From positions 71,099,186 through 71,163,185 of the forward strand of contig NC_092805.1 in the NCBI RefSeq assembly GCF_040954645.1: a stretch of DNA of 64,000 nucleotides, in the 5' to 3' direction. Made by a program: the position numbers and the translations under genes. Position 1 is the stretch's first letter. Each line of letters opens with the position of its first letter. The DNA is from Diabrotica undecimpunctata (lineage: Eukaryota > Arthropoda > Insecta > Coleoptera > Chrysomelidae). The notes beneath the pieces are model-generated. The model worked only from the letters and a program-made list of their open reading frames with translations, made no database searches and was not told the origin of the DNA. This document shows positions 35,859-46,383 of the stretch, in pieces.

Positions 35859-36400
35859 CTGCTCCCCTCTTAGATCTGAACGTCCCAATCAGCAACTTTA
35901 CATAAAGGCTCAGTATGGCGGAATCTACAGGACTCTCCAGCTCTGCATTGACGTCTACTGTCTTTGAAGGACACGATCTCTTTGGATTAATGCAACACAC
36001 AGTAATTCGTACACCGGTTTCTCGGAAGATGAATTCAAGCATGCTTCTGACAATCTTCCAATCTAGATTTTCTAGCGCATAGCCTATTTGTGGTAAGGCC
36101 AAATTCTTGATGTCATAGTTGCACACGATTTTCTTCAAATTAGTTAGAGTATGCCATAATCCTCGTAGCTTGCCCTGTCTGTATATGACTGCTGTATATT
36201 CTGGTCACCATATACAGCAAAAATCGAGGACCATCTTCTAATCTCAGTACTCTTCCAACTTTAAGCTGCTGATTTTTTAACTCGTCCGAACGACCGAACT
36301 TCTTATAAAATACGGATGAGATTCCTTAAGTCGTCTCAAGATCTTGAGCAACACAGTGGGCTAGAGAGACGAAACACTAAAAAGATCCTGCTCAACTTCT
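35854..36400 (-). pseudogene. Macrodomain (OARD1-like, ADP-ribose fold) at the end of the gypsy-3 polyprotein
   Basis: Downstream of the integrase, in the same strand and initially the same frame, comes QDLFSVSS (from about 36390). After a 2-base shift in a CT run (36361-36370) the text continues LAHCVAQDLETT, a stop, GISSVFYKKFGRSDELKNQQ, KVGRVLRLEDGPRFLLYMVT; after another shift, NLKKIVCNYDIKNLALPQIG, YALENLDWKIVRSML and FRETGVRITV. This follows the OARD1/Poa1p-type macrodomain element by element: GDLF start, A/S-H-C strand, G-I-A-x-x-F-K-K-x-F-G loop, lysine-rich strand, MPRIGCGLD-like loop, W-x-x-V helix, ITV strand. Such domains bind ADP-ribose and many remove it from proteins. The frame ends at 35854-35856, just inside the LTR. 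Function in the element is inference. Confidence 0.82.
35859..35871 (-). promoter_or_regulatory. Polypurine tract of gypsy-3
   Basis: AAGAGGGGAGCAG on the minus strand directly before the 3' LTR; primes plus-strand cDNA. Confidence 0.75.
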
Positions 36401-37510
36401 GTGGTCACGCCGAATCTAGCACTCTTTCTCTCTGCGTAATTTGACATAAGTTCATTAAAGGTTGGTCGCCGGTCATCTTTGATCTCATGTTGAAGGGTTA
36501 GTGCTTCTTCTATTTCATTAGAGCTATCATAAGGTGCAAGACGATTTATGTAAACTACTTTTGCTTTACCTTTCGGCAACTTCTTAATTCGGTATATTAC
36601 GTCATTTATTATCTTTTTAATTTCATACGGACCTTTCCATTGTCTTTGCAGTTTGGAAGATAAGCCACGACGACGTTGTGGATTGTAAAGTCAAACAAGA
36701 TCACCTACTTCATAGCTTTCATTCTTGCATCGAGAATCAAATTGATCCTTCATTCTGTCACTGGCTAACTGGATGTGTTGTCGGGCAAGTTGTGTTTGGA
36801 CAGGTGTTTACCCATCGTTCGATTCATCCTCTCGACCATTCCATCTAATTAAGGATGCAGGGGTGTCGTTTTGGAAAAGGGTTGACTCGAAGTCTCGCCC
36901 TTGGTCGGAGTGTATCTCCAACGAAACACCAAATTGGCTAAAGAATTCTTTAACAAGTACCTCTGCAACGGTAGCAGCTTCTTGATTTGGTATCGCATAG
37001 GCCTCTGTCCATTTCGTAAAATAATCCATGGCAACCAGGATATATTAATTTCCAACATTCGTCTCTGGAAGTGAATCTTCAATGTCGATTGCTACTCTTT
37101 CCATAGGACTACCAATATTATATTGTTTCATGGGTGCCCCCTTTTTACTAACTGGACCATTACATCATCTATACAGTTCACTCAATAGAACCGTTCTCGA
37201 ACCTTTTGCACAGTTTTTGTAATACCAAAGTGTTCACCTGATGCACCGTCATGCAACTGACGCAATACTTCTGACACTTTCCTTTTAGGTACAATTAACT
37301 AATCTTAGATTCTGTACCATCATCGTTCTCAAAGGTTCTATACAGAAGATCATCTTTTAGCACTAGGCAATTCCATTGGCTCCAGTAACACTTGACTTCT
37401 GGACTATATGCACTAATGTCTTGCCAAGAAGGTCTTTCACTTCGACGCATCTATACTCACTCAGCAATACTCTTTTTATACATGGATCATCTGCTTGAGC
37501 GTCTTGTAGC
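36401..37510 (-). pseudogene. gypsy-3 integrase, multiple lesions
   Basis: From right to left: remnants of the zinc-finger region, then MDYFTKWTEAYAIPNQEAA (first catalytic Asp) and FGVSLEIHSDQGRDFES (second Asp) at 37029-36870. A frameshift follows near 36850, then the C-terminal domain with KKLPKGKAKVVYINRLAPYD at about 36590-36530. The stretch after it (EEALTLQHEIKDDRRP, ERKSARFGVTTEVEQ) links integrase to the macrodomain. Several stops between 37100 and 37500. Confidence 0.85.
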
Positions 37511-37512
37511 TG

Positions 37513-39396
37513 TTAAGTCTGCCATTGATCAATAATGACGGTGGTTCGTCTCACGGAGCAAAGTCGTTCTTCTAATTTAAGGCAGTGATTACAATTTGTA
37601 CTGCACGGTCGTCTCGAAAGAGCATCAGCATTTAAGTGAACTCTTTCAGCCCTGTGTTCGATCTCGTAATTATATTCTTGTAATCGTTCTGACCATCTCG
37701 CCGTCTGGCCCTCTGGATTACGGAATTGTAGAAGCCATTTTAGAGCGGCGTGATCCGTACGAAGAAGAAACTTTCTGCCATACAAGTATTTATGGAAATG
37801 CTCGCAAACCTTAACTATGCCTAGCAATTCTCTTCTGGTAACGCAACAGTTTCCTTCTGGTTTCGAAAAGACTTTGCCAAAGTAAGCGGTGACTTTCTCC
37901 TGCCTATTTTGAATTTGGAAGAGAACAGCTCCTATTGCACTATTGCTGGCATCGGTGTCAAACAAAATTTTTCCTGCCTGTCTAGGGTAGCTTAAAATTG
38001 GTGCACTGATCAGAGCCATTTTTAAGTGTTCGAAAGCTCTTTGATACTCTTCGCTCCATGTATATTCTTTGCCTTCTTCTGTCAACTTTGTTAATGACTT
38101 GGAGATGTTGGCAAATCCTTTGACAAAACGTCGGTAATATGTACATAGACCAAGAAAACTTCTAATTTCGTGTTTATCTCTTGGCACTGGCCAATCCTTA
38201 ATTGCTGCAAGTTTTTCATGATCAGTTGTTACACCATTACTTGCTACAATATGTCCCAAATACTTCACTTCTCGTCGAAACAAGTGAAATTTCCTCGGAC
38301 TTTACTTCAAATTCAGTCCCCGCAATCGCTGAAAGACATCTGTCAGATTATTGGTATGTTCATCGAAGGATCTTCCAACCACAATTACATCATCCAAATA
38401 AACCAGGCATGTTTTCCATGTTTGACCTCTTAAAACTACCTCCATTAATCTTTCAGATGTGACAGGGGCATTACATAAACCAAAGGGCATAACTGTGAAC
38501 TGCCAAAGCCCCGATCCTATCGAGAATGCAGTTTTTTCCCGATCAGATGGCTTCATGTCTACTTGCCAATATCCACTTTTCAGATCGAGTGTGGAGAACC
38601 AACGAGAACCAGAAAGTGTATCCAAAGTATCGTCTATTCTGGGCAAAGGATAACTGTCTTTTTTAGTTACCGCATTCAGCTGTCGGTAGTCAATACAAAA
38701 ACGCGTTGAACCATCTTTCTTCTTTACTAGCACTACTGGTGATGTCCCTGGACTGTTTGATGGTTCAATTACCCCTTGTTTGTTCATATATTTGATGATG
38801 TCTTCGGCTTCATCTCTTTTCGCAAATGGAAGTCATCTAGGTTGTTGTCTGATTGGCTGAGCATCTTCGGTATTAATTTTATGCTTTACTATGTTTGTTT
38901 TACCCTTATCCTGCTTATCAATGGCAAAAACATCTTGAAATTCTATCAAGATAGACTTCACTTTTTTAGTTCGTTCATCATCAAGATATTGGCATGTTTT
39001 TATCACCATCTAAACAAGCTCCTTTGGATACTTAGATTTCGATGATTTCTCATTAGTCTTCATAGAACAAATCGAAGTCACGAGAATACACTGTCCAATC
39101 AAACTTCTTTTGCTTAACTTAATATCAGTTCCCTTTAAATTCATACCTCTTACAGGAACGACATCTCGAATTCTTACCAATGCTTTTGCCGTTAGGAACA
39201 CGGCATTGTCCACATTTTCGACCATCCTTAAACTTCCCTCTCGGCAGTAACCGTCAGGTCTGGTCATCAGAATTTTCTCACTATTACCGGGTATTGTTAC
39301 GTCACAAGTAGTTAGTAAGCTGATAACATCTTCTTTGCCTTCATGAAACGGCAACTCTTCACCACTGAGTTCAAGAACTCCATTTTTGAAATTCAA
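37513..39396 (-). pseudogene. gypsy-3 reverse transcriptase and RNase H, three stops
   Basis: One frame with stops at 39010-39012, 38833-38835 (TGA for Arg in PRRLPF) and 38302-38304. The N-terminal linker (FKNGVLELSGEELPF) follows protease. Reverse transcriptase: GVIEPSNSPGTSPVVLVKKK, FCIDYRQLNAVT, FSTLDLKSGYWQV, MPFGLCNAPVT, CLVYLDDVIVVG (catalytic YLDD), then YLGHIVASNG. RNase H: LFDTDASNSAIGAVL (first Asp), RRELLGIVKVCEHF (Glu), LRTDHAALKWL (second Asp), NADALSRR. Linear order and spacing are normal for Ty3/gypsy. Confidence 0.92.
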
Positions 39397-39689
39397 TACA
39401 GCTCCAACTTTTCCTTAGTAAATCCATCCCTAATATGAACTCGTAGGAGATCTCTGTAAGTAATACTTTGTATTTCACCATATGTATTAATTATACATAT
39501 GGTGATAATATAAATAATAGCTTCGCCATATGTATTAATTATCTCACCAGTTGCTGTTCTAAGCTTTACTGTTGCAGGCGATAATTTAAGACAGCCTCGT
39601 ACTACTTCTGGACGTGCAACAGTTTTTGTTGCACCTGTATCTACCAAAAACGATCTATATTTATTATTGATACGACCCTCGATGTACAA
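39393..39689 (-). pseudogene. gypsy-3 retroviral-type protease with a 48-bp internal duplication
   Basis: SFLVDTGATKTVARPEVV carries the DTG active site. The flap region is disturbed by an in-frame insertion: a 17-bp direct repeat (39478-39494 and 39526-39542, 48 bp apart) and a perfect 12-bp hairpin (39476-39504), reading as a repeated INTYGE. The frame shifts near 39410 before joining the reverse transcriptase frame. The protease would cut Gag-Pol. Confidence 0.82.
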
Positions 39690-40083
39690 GTTATGAATTC
39701 CACCTGAGGACGTAATGTTAACAGTTACTATGGGGGCTAAGTTTCTCGAGATCGGTAGTTGCCCCTAGGTGTCGACCCGTTCTAGTTTTCCGACTGTTGT
39801 ATCATTTTCTTGCAATTACGGCGAATGTGACCTACGTCACCACAATTCCAACATCTGGGCTCGCGTCTCTTCGACATCGTGTTACGAACTTCCTTTTGTG
39901 CTATTTCTTTCAGACGTTGATCGTCGCCTTCTTCAATGGTTCTTACTCGATGGGTCCGTGAAGTTTGACTAGCTATTTCATGTTCCAAGGAAATAGCGAG
40001 CGCTTCCTCTAAAATTTTCGTTCTTGCTAGTCGTAACGCTTTCTGTAATTCATTGTCTTTTAACCCATTGACGAAGATATATA

Positions 40084-40628
40084 GAAAGAATAAACAAGGG
40101 CAGAGCAGCGACCCGTGCCTTAAACTCTCTTCTCTGACAAAAAACAATTCGACGAGAAACCAAAAAACACATTTACGGTAGTATAGTTCAAAGTATTACA
40201 CTTTACGGTTCGGAAGTATGGGACGTCACCAAAGCTAATAAAAACAAACTTATGACGACAGAAATGGATTATTTGAGACGAAGCTGCGGTAGATCGAAAC
40301 TGGAGAGAGTTAGAAACGAACAAATAAGAAACGAAATGAAAATGGAGAGAAATATCAATGATGACATAGAAAGAAAACAATTAATCTGGTTCGGACATGT
40401 TAAAAGAATGCCAGAGTACAGATGGCCTAGGAGAGTAAGAGTAAGAGAGTTTCCTGAAAGAAGAAAGAGAGGACGACCACGGAGAAGTTGGCGCAACGAT
40501 ATTGATGAAGCAATGGCGGCAAGAGACTTAGAAGAGGCAACTGCATATGACAGAAAAAGATGGAAATTGGGGGCGGAGAAGCGGCGACAGCCGTAATAAA
40601 TCCGTTATTATATATATATATATATACA
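40084..40628 (+). mobile_element. 5'-truncated LINE fragment with apparent 5' inversion, inside gag
   Basis: Flanked by the 10-bp duplicate AAGATATATA (40074-40083 and 40629-40638). From about 40166 the plus strand reads QSITLYGSEVWDVTKANKNK and continues to 40596 with the basic LINE tail, then a short TA tail. The first ~60 bp read on the minus strand as a reverse transcriptase motif (FFVREESLRHGSLLCPCLF, compare LRQGxxLSPxLF), so the 5' segment seems inverted, as in twin-primed LINE insertions. Confidence 0.75.
40166..40596 (+). pseudogene. LINE C-terminal domain (RTE-like) in the inserted fragment
   Basis: Open frame: LYGSEVWDV, MDYLRRSCGRSKLERVRNEQ, QLIWFGHVKRMPEYRWPRRV, RRKRGRPRRSWRNDIDEAM, ending QP and stop. 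This is the end of an endonuclease/reverse-transcriptase protein; the catalytic part is missing. Confidence 0.8.
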
Positions 40629-41299
40629 AAGATATATACAGCAATTTCTTCTAAAATGTTGTCTGGTGCCTCTGTATAAGCTAACCGCACAATACGAGCA
40701 ACACCTGCTTCAAACTTTTGCAAATTTTCACTTGCTCGTTGAATTCTACTATTTAGTTGTGCTTTGTAGTCTTATTGTAGATGGGCATCTCCGTAACGCT
40801 TGTCTAGTCGAGTGAACAAGGTCTGGTAACATTTTTCTTGACCCTTAGGAATCGATTTTAGGATATCCGCAGCATCACCTCATAAAGCAGCAGTCAAGGA
40901 AACCGCTTTTTCTTGTTCTGTCCAATGATTCGCTATCGCAATAGCTTCAAATTGTCTAATATATATGGGCCAAGAAGACTTTCCATCAAATGGTGGCAAT
41001 TTAAATCTCATATGATGTGTCGTTTCGTCTCTAGGTGCTTCTTCTTCTACTACCGAATCTAAAACTACTGCATTAACTGGTGGTAGCACTTTCGTATTGG
41101 TTATCATGATCTCTAATTGATTGATCTCCTTTTCTACCTTATCGAATGTTCTAAAAACTTCTTTAAATTTCTCATTCTTCTGACTACATACTTCGTCGAA
41201 TCTTCTAGAAACATTTGCGAATTTCTCGTCGTTTTGTCTAGCGTCTACGTCTTTAATAATTTGAGATGTTTCATCGAATCTTTCAACATTTTTTTTCAA

Positions 41300-41572
41300 G
41301 TTTCTTCAATAATTTGGACATCATTCAAGTTTCAACATCTTCTTGGACCCGCTGCAGTCTTCATCGCGTTCTTCTAGTTACTCACGCAAGTGTTTTACTG
41401 AAAGTTGTACTAGCAGCATCTTTGGTCAGGCACACACGTACGTTTTAAATGTTCTTTTTTTTTACAAAGATCACTACCGAACTACGCAGATGTTTCCGAC
41501 GAACTATACTTTTCAAAAGTTCAAAAGTCTTTTTCAAAAGTCACTACTGAATTTATTTTTAAATAAATCAAT
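41300..41572 (-). other. gypsy-3 5' untranslated region
   Basis: Between the primer-binding site and Gag. Several short frames, none convincing. Confidence 0.55.
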
Positions 41573-41593
41573 TATCCTCACACCGTGACACCA
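41573..41593 (-). promoter_or_regulatory. Primer-binding site of gypsy-3
   Basis: Just inside the 5' LTR the minus strand reads GT, then TGGTGTCACGGTGTGAGG, complementary to a tRNA 3' end in CCA. Confidence 0.7.
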
Positions 41594-41595
41594 AC

Positions 41596-41703
41596 TGTAC
41601 CGTTTTTAAATAAAACAAGCGGTTCTAATTTATGTAAATATATTTATTTATAAGTTTACGGCACGATAATATCTTATCAACTAAAAAACCTAAATCATCG
41701 TAA

Positions 41704-41770
<67 letters not shown>

Positions 41771-41918
41771 GTTATTATGTACTAGAATACTCTGGAGTAG
41801 TTCACCTCTATCCTTCACGTTAAAAGCGCATCGAGAATGCCAACGATCGAATATTCCAGATCCAAACTTCTAAGAACTGTGACACGTAACCGCATCGGGG
41901 ATGGGCTATTTCGTTACA
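41596..41918 (-). repeat. 5' LTR of gypsy-3 (323 bp)
   Basis: Same ends as 35669-35858. Includes (TA)n at 41706-41767 and ~60 bp absent from the other LTR. Confidence 0.9.
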
Positions 41919-41922
41919 GTAT

Positions 41923-42306
41923 CATTGTTTCCCCTTATCCCCTTATTTCCATAAATTAATTAAAGCAACCCTTACATCAATATAATATACTTTGGGAAGT
42001 AACCTTGATACTTTCCTGGTGCTCACAATTTGCTTTTTGGTTCATTTTTTATTTTAGTACTTTTTTCGTGCCCACTTATCCTTAATTCTATCAGTTGGTT
42101 ATATTAATTTCCAGATAACTGTCTTTTAGAGGCATGAAAATTGGTCGAAACCTTCCTGACTTTAATTGGTCATCCTCTGAAATAGCTTGCTAGCCAAACT
42201 GCATTAAGTCTTACAATAATGTGTTGTGAGCACATCTCCTCCATTTTTGTTACAAGCTCCTACAAATTTTATCCAGAATCTTATGCAGAATCTAAAAATG
42301 CAATAA
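41923..42306. other. No feature seen
   Basis: AT-rich DNA, no recognised similarity. Confidence 0.4.
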
Positions 42307-42468
42307 TATACAGGGTATTTCATTTAAATTAACAAAGTTGCTGTTCACTTCCGGTATAATAGGAAGTGGCATGTGTGTCAAAATATTTTCTTTTAGTTTG
42401 TCATAACGTAAGTGTATGTAGTTTCCGAGATATAGATAGTGTAAGCTCGTCGTGGCATACCCTGTATA
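42307..42468. mobile_element. 162-bp MITE with TATACAGGGTA ends
   Basis: TATACAGGGTA at 42307-42317 and its exact reverse complement at 42458-42468. No coding capacity. ACAGGGT-type ends are common among small insect DNA elements; the superfamily is not determinable here. Confidence 0.7.
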
Positions 42469-43437
42469 TATAAACTGTTTTATATATTATAGGTTAAATA
42501 ATATTAAACTAAGATAAAGAATATCGGCATATCTTTCAACAAGAATAAAAAAGAACGAAAAATGTATAAAAAGTGGAAGGCGGCCAAAAGTAGCTACGTA
42601 TTTTTGACTAGTTGATAACTATCAGTACGGTGTGGCCAAATTATATTAAGAAAAAGTTAACTTGAATAAATATAAAAATTAAAATTTTAATATTAAATTA
42701 AAATTAAACAAAACAAATCTTACCTATAGCTTTACGTACAAAGATTTTTAAATGATACTTATGGCATCTGATGCGGTCTTCAAGTAGCTAGACAGGATTT
42801 CACAATGTAGTGGTTTTAGTTGCTGATGTAGCTGAATCTAGATACTTTCGTGTTTGTATCTTCCAGTAGCCATTGCGTTCTATAAGCGGCTTCAGTTAAT
42901 ATTTCATGGTCGATCATGTGCTGTGGAATTCTTCACCGAAAAAAATGGACAAAAATTAAGCCAAAAAACTAGAAAAATTAACCTTGCGTTAAAAGCTTTA
43001 TAGACTTTAAAATATTTCCTTGCCATTTGAAGAATAAAAATAATTATAATATTAAATAACAGATAGCAAATTGGCAAGTATAAAAAGAATATAATAATTA
43101 TTAAACACATTAGTTAAATTATATTAAAGATACTAACCGCATATATTAAACGAATTATAAGCTTAATTAAAACATGTGCGGAGGAGGTTATGTATGAATA
43201 AAAAGAGTATGATTATAAAAAAGGCATATATAAAAAAATTATTAACTAGAAGTGGAAGTACTCGTCACACGAAAAGATTTAATGTATAAATGAATTTATT
43301 AGAACAATCATCTGCTTAAATAGATTAAAGATGAAAAAAATATTGCCACTACCATCATCTAGAGGATTTAGAAGTAAAGACTGACATGACATAAGTTATT
43401 ATGACAGAAATATTGTCTATAGGACTTATCATCAAAA
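42469..43437. other. No feature seen
   Basis: AT-rich DNA. A 68-codon minus-strand frame at 42904-43110 is hydrophobic low-complexity sequence and not supported as a gene. Confidence 0.4.
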
Positions 43438-43830
43438 ATAGTGTCAGTCATTTTTTTGAACAGACATTTTGTAAACAAACAGGTTAGGTTAGGTTAGGTT
43501 AATAATATAAATTATTTAGATAATTAATTTAAAAAATACCAAAGAAAGTCTAGTTGTTGAAAAAAATATAGTGCTACAATTAGCAAATCAATTTTTGTAA
43601 TCGATTATTATTATAATACCTGTACGAAAAGAAAAAATAGTATCAGCCATTTTTTTTTGAACAGACATTTTGTAAACAAACACGTTAGATTAGGTAAGTA
43701 GTATAAATAATTATTATACAAAATATTAAAAAAAAAGTCTAGCTATTAAAAAAAATTACCACAAGTAGTAAATCATTATTTTTAATCGATTTTTATTGTA
43801 ATACCTGTACTAAAAGGAATAACGAAGCGG
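43438..43830 (+). repeat. ~195-bp tandem duplication containing telomere-type repeats
   Basis: Unit 1 (43438-43636) and unit 2 (43637-43830) share gaacagacattttgtaaac, a (T)TAGG-like segment, gtctag and an atcgatt...taatacctgtac block. Unit 1 carries four perfect AGGTT units (43481-43500); in unit 2 they have decayed to cgttagattaggtaag. Confidence 0.8.
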
Positions 43831-44516
43831 TGTTGTTATGGAATATAATAATACAGAGGTACAGGCTCTTAATCATTTAACGATAATACATACCTATATT
43901 ATTTTATAAATGTTTTAAAGGGTTTATTTCTTTATAATAAACAATATTATTTCTTTATTAAATAAAAAATATTTATTTTTCCTCCTTTTGACCTCTTATG
44001 AGTCAATGTACATTCATCCTAAATAATTTATTTATTTACCTGTAAAATCTTTGTTACTGCTCTAATTTTGGTATTTTATTAATTTGTATGTGTAATAGTA
44101 ATTTCCAGGCAAAAATTTGATATTCGTTCGCCTTTGAATAAAGTTGCAGATATTCCAGATAAAGCCAACGCTAGAGCTTCTGCGATCTAATCCTTGCCAA
44201 TATAAATTGAAGGGAGGAATAACAGGATTAACAAAGAAAGTAAATTCCACCAGAACAAATGTTCACAGCTTCTACCAAAGTATAGAACGTAATCTTTTGT
44301 TGTTGATTTAATTGTAGAAAATTTGTATGAACTATTTCGACAAATGCTTATGTGTTAAACTGTTATTCTCTTTGTAACTGTTGTTTTCTTTTATAAAGTC
44401 ATAAAAGAAATGAATAACATTTATTTACTGTCAATTATTAACGGTGTGTCATAAATTTTCTTTTGAAAGATATATTAAGCTACATAAAAAAACTATGTCT
44501 TGATAATAAACTAAAA
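43831..44516. other. No feature seen
   Basis: AT-rich, no similarity recognised. Confidence 0.4.
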
Positions 44517-45031
44517 TAAAAAAAACGGATGTGGCAGTCCAGTGGGACTGCCGGTAGAAGTTATACTTATATACACGCGTTCGCCGTTAAAAATTGTATC
44601 AATATTTTAATGAAAATATATATTTTTATTTTTATATGTATAAAAGGAGTTGAATGCAAAAAAAATTTTACACATACTCTGCAGTAAAATTCATTGTTTA
44701 TTTTGTTATTAATATAAAAATTACAATACAATAAATACACTGCAACATAATTCAATATAATAATACAATATAAATTAAAATGTAATATTCATAAGTATTT
44801 AAAACTGCCAATATACATAACTTACTTTACGAAGATAAAAATAAAAAACCAACAACTCGGATTATGTTGTAAATTTTCATTTTATTTTAAAATTTATATT
44901 TTTTGTGTATATTACATATATTTAATAAGATTAACGTGAGGTTTTTAAATATTTCAAAAGTAAAAAAGTAAATTCATAATTGGGATTCGAAATCACATAA
45001 ATACTAATATTAATACATATTATCTTATATA

Positions 45032-45094
<63 letters not shown>

Positions 45095-45263
45095 ATAATA
45101 TTAAATAATATACAAAAGGAACATTTTTATTCTTGAGAGAGGAAGAGAGAGAAAATATATCTTCTGTCTCTCTCTTACTCATTATCTTACATATGTAATG
45201 GTTTCACAGATTCACTCCCATGCAAATTTCCAACGCCGACCCTGCGTATAGAAGTATAACTTC
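44517..45263. mobile_element. Non-autonomous TIR element, copy 1
   Basis: GAAGTTATACTT at 44557 and GTATAACTTC ending at 45263 are inverted ends, extending imperfectly over ~40 bp (cgttcgccgtt against aacgccgaccct). Outside the left end lies an 8-bp hairpin (44533-44552, GGCAGTCC/GGACTGCC) followed on the minus strand by a T-run. The same arrangement recurs, inverted, at 56127-57165. Includes (TA)n at 45038-45096 and a GAGA tract near 45140. No protein. Confidence 0.72.
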
Positions 45264-46383
45264 AAAAAATGATATAAAAGACAGGCAAAACAACTGAACT
45301 AGCATACTATGGGTCTGTTAATATTCGTCAAATTTAAGATTTAATTTTATTATATTTTATTTTATTGTATTTTATTTTATTCCCTTTTACTTTATTTTGT
45401 TATATTAAATTCTAATTTATTTCATTTTAGTTTAATTAGTTTTATTTTAATTTATTATTATTTTATTGTATTTTGTTTCATTTTATTGTATTCTATTTTA
45501 ATTTACTCTATTCTATTCTATTTTAATATGTTTTATTTTATTTTAATAAACAGGTTCTAATTTATACTCCAGTGCATGAAAGTGACATAAGGCGGAACTC
45601 TATATTTTTTAGTGTTCTCACCGAATAGCATGAGCATTTGGATTTGCGTTCTAGTTACCCTTTATTTGACCTTTGGTCTTATGCCGTTGGTTGCTTCTTA
45701 GTTTTTAGGGACGAAAATGAACCCTATTAGAATAAATAGTATAATTAGTATAATTAGTAATAAATAGTATAATAAAGCATGTTTATTTGGTTCATCGTTC
45801 AAACCATCTTTTCATAAAGTGGATGAATGTCAATTAACATTAAACAACATAATTTATGATTTTGTCACAGTTTAACTCCTAAATCTGACCCCCTAGATTA
45901 GATATAATTAAAACAATATCATTGAATACCCTGTCTCCACTCATTTGCATGGAAATTTGGATTTAGATTATACTTACCCTCCATTTTTAAAAATTAAATT
46001 TTTCCCGTTGGCTGGTTTTTAGTTTTTAGGGGTGAACACGACCCCTATTAGAAACAATTTATTTGTGTGTATGTGTGTGTGTTTGTGTGTGTGTTTAGAT
46101 TAATGACCTTGATTTAGACCAATTGGCCAGCTCAAAATTTGATTAAAATTATCATTTCCATAGACCCAATTTCCTAGCTTTAGCTGAGATGCATTATATT
46201 TTAATAAATACTAACAATAACTAATACTAAATGCTAAAACTAAATACTAATACTAAATATTAATAATGAAAATATTTTTTTTCACAGCTTGGAGGTTTAT
46301 GCCATCTTTGTGTTTTATTTTTCATTTTTTTTTTATTGTATATAATTATTTTATTCTTATTCTTTTTTTAATTTTTTTTAATA
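45264..46383. repeat. Low-complexity (TTTTA)n DNA, a degenerate ~315-bp duplication and a (GT)n tract
   Basis: 45335-45560 is TTTTA/ATTTTA-like. Segments around 45620-45740 and 45935-46050 are related (gcatttggattt..., ttagtttttaggg..., cccctattagaa). (GT)n lies at 46066-46097. Confidence 0.6.

Larger units (their letters stand above)
39782..41299 (-). pseudogene. gypsy-3 Gag with one zinc knuckle, split by a LINE fragment
   Basis: N-terminal coiled coil (KNEKFKEVFRTFDKVEKEI), then the capsid-like core: MRFKLPPFDGKSSW, WPIYIRQFEAIA, HWTEQEKAVSLTAAL, TGA at 40880-40882 for Arg, GDAADILKSIPKG, FTRLDKRYGD and EAPDNILEEIAVYIF. The LINE fragment interrupts here; the text resumes with FVNGLKDNELQKALRLA and ends with the knuckle CWNCGDVGHIRRNC (CX2CX4HX4C) and a stop at 39782. 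The insertion kept the frame on the left side. The start codon is uncertain because stops lie just upstream. Confidence 0.88.
35669..41918 (-). mobile_element. Complete Ty3/gypsy retrotransposon gypsy-3 with a C-terminal macrodomain
   Basis: Minus-strand element of 6.25 kb: LTRs 35669-35858 and 41596-41918, primer-binding site, gag, protease, reverse transcriptase, RNase H, integrase, then a macrodomain that ends at the 3' LTR. A polypurine tract precedes the 3' LTR, and 4-bp GTAT duplications flank the element. Several stops and shifts make it inactive; three of the stops are TGA where Arg is expected. A LINE fragment (40084-40628) sits in gag. Confidence 0.93.

Noticed and set aside
37596..37814. 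Plus-strand frames across the gypsy-3 pol region (37596-38653)
   Set aside because: Antisense shadows of reverse transcriptase and RNase H.
46066..46097. Regulatory Z-DNA element
   Set aside because: A short imperfect (GT)n tract; nothing else supports a role.
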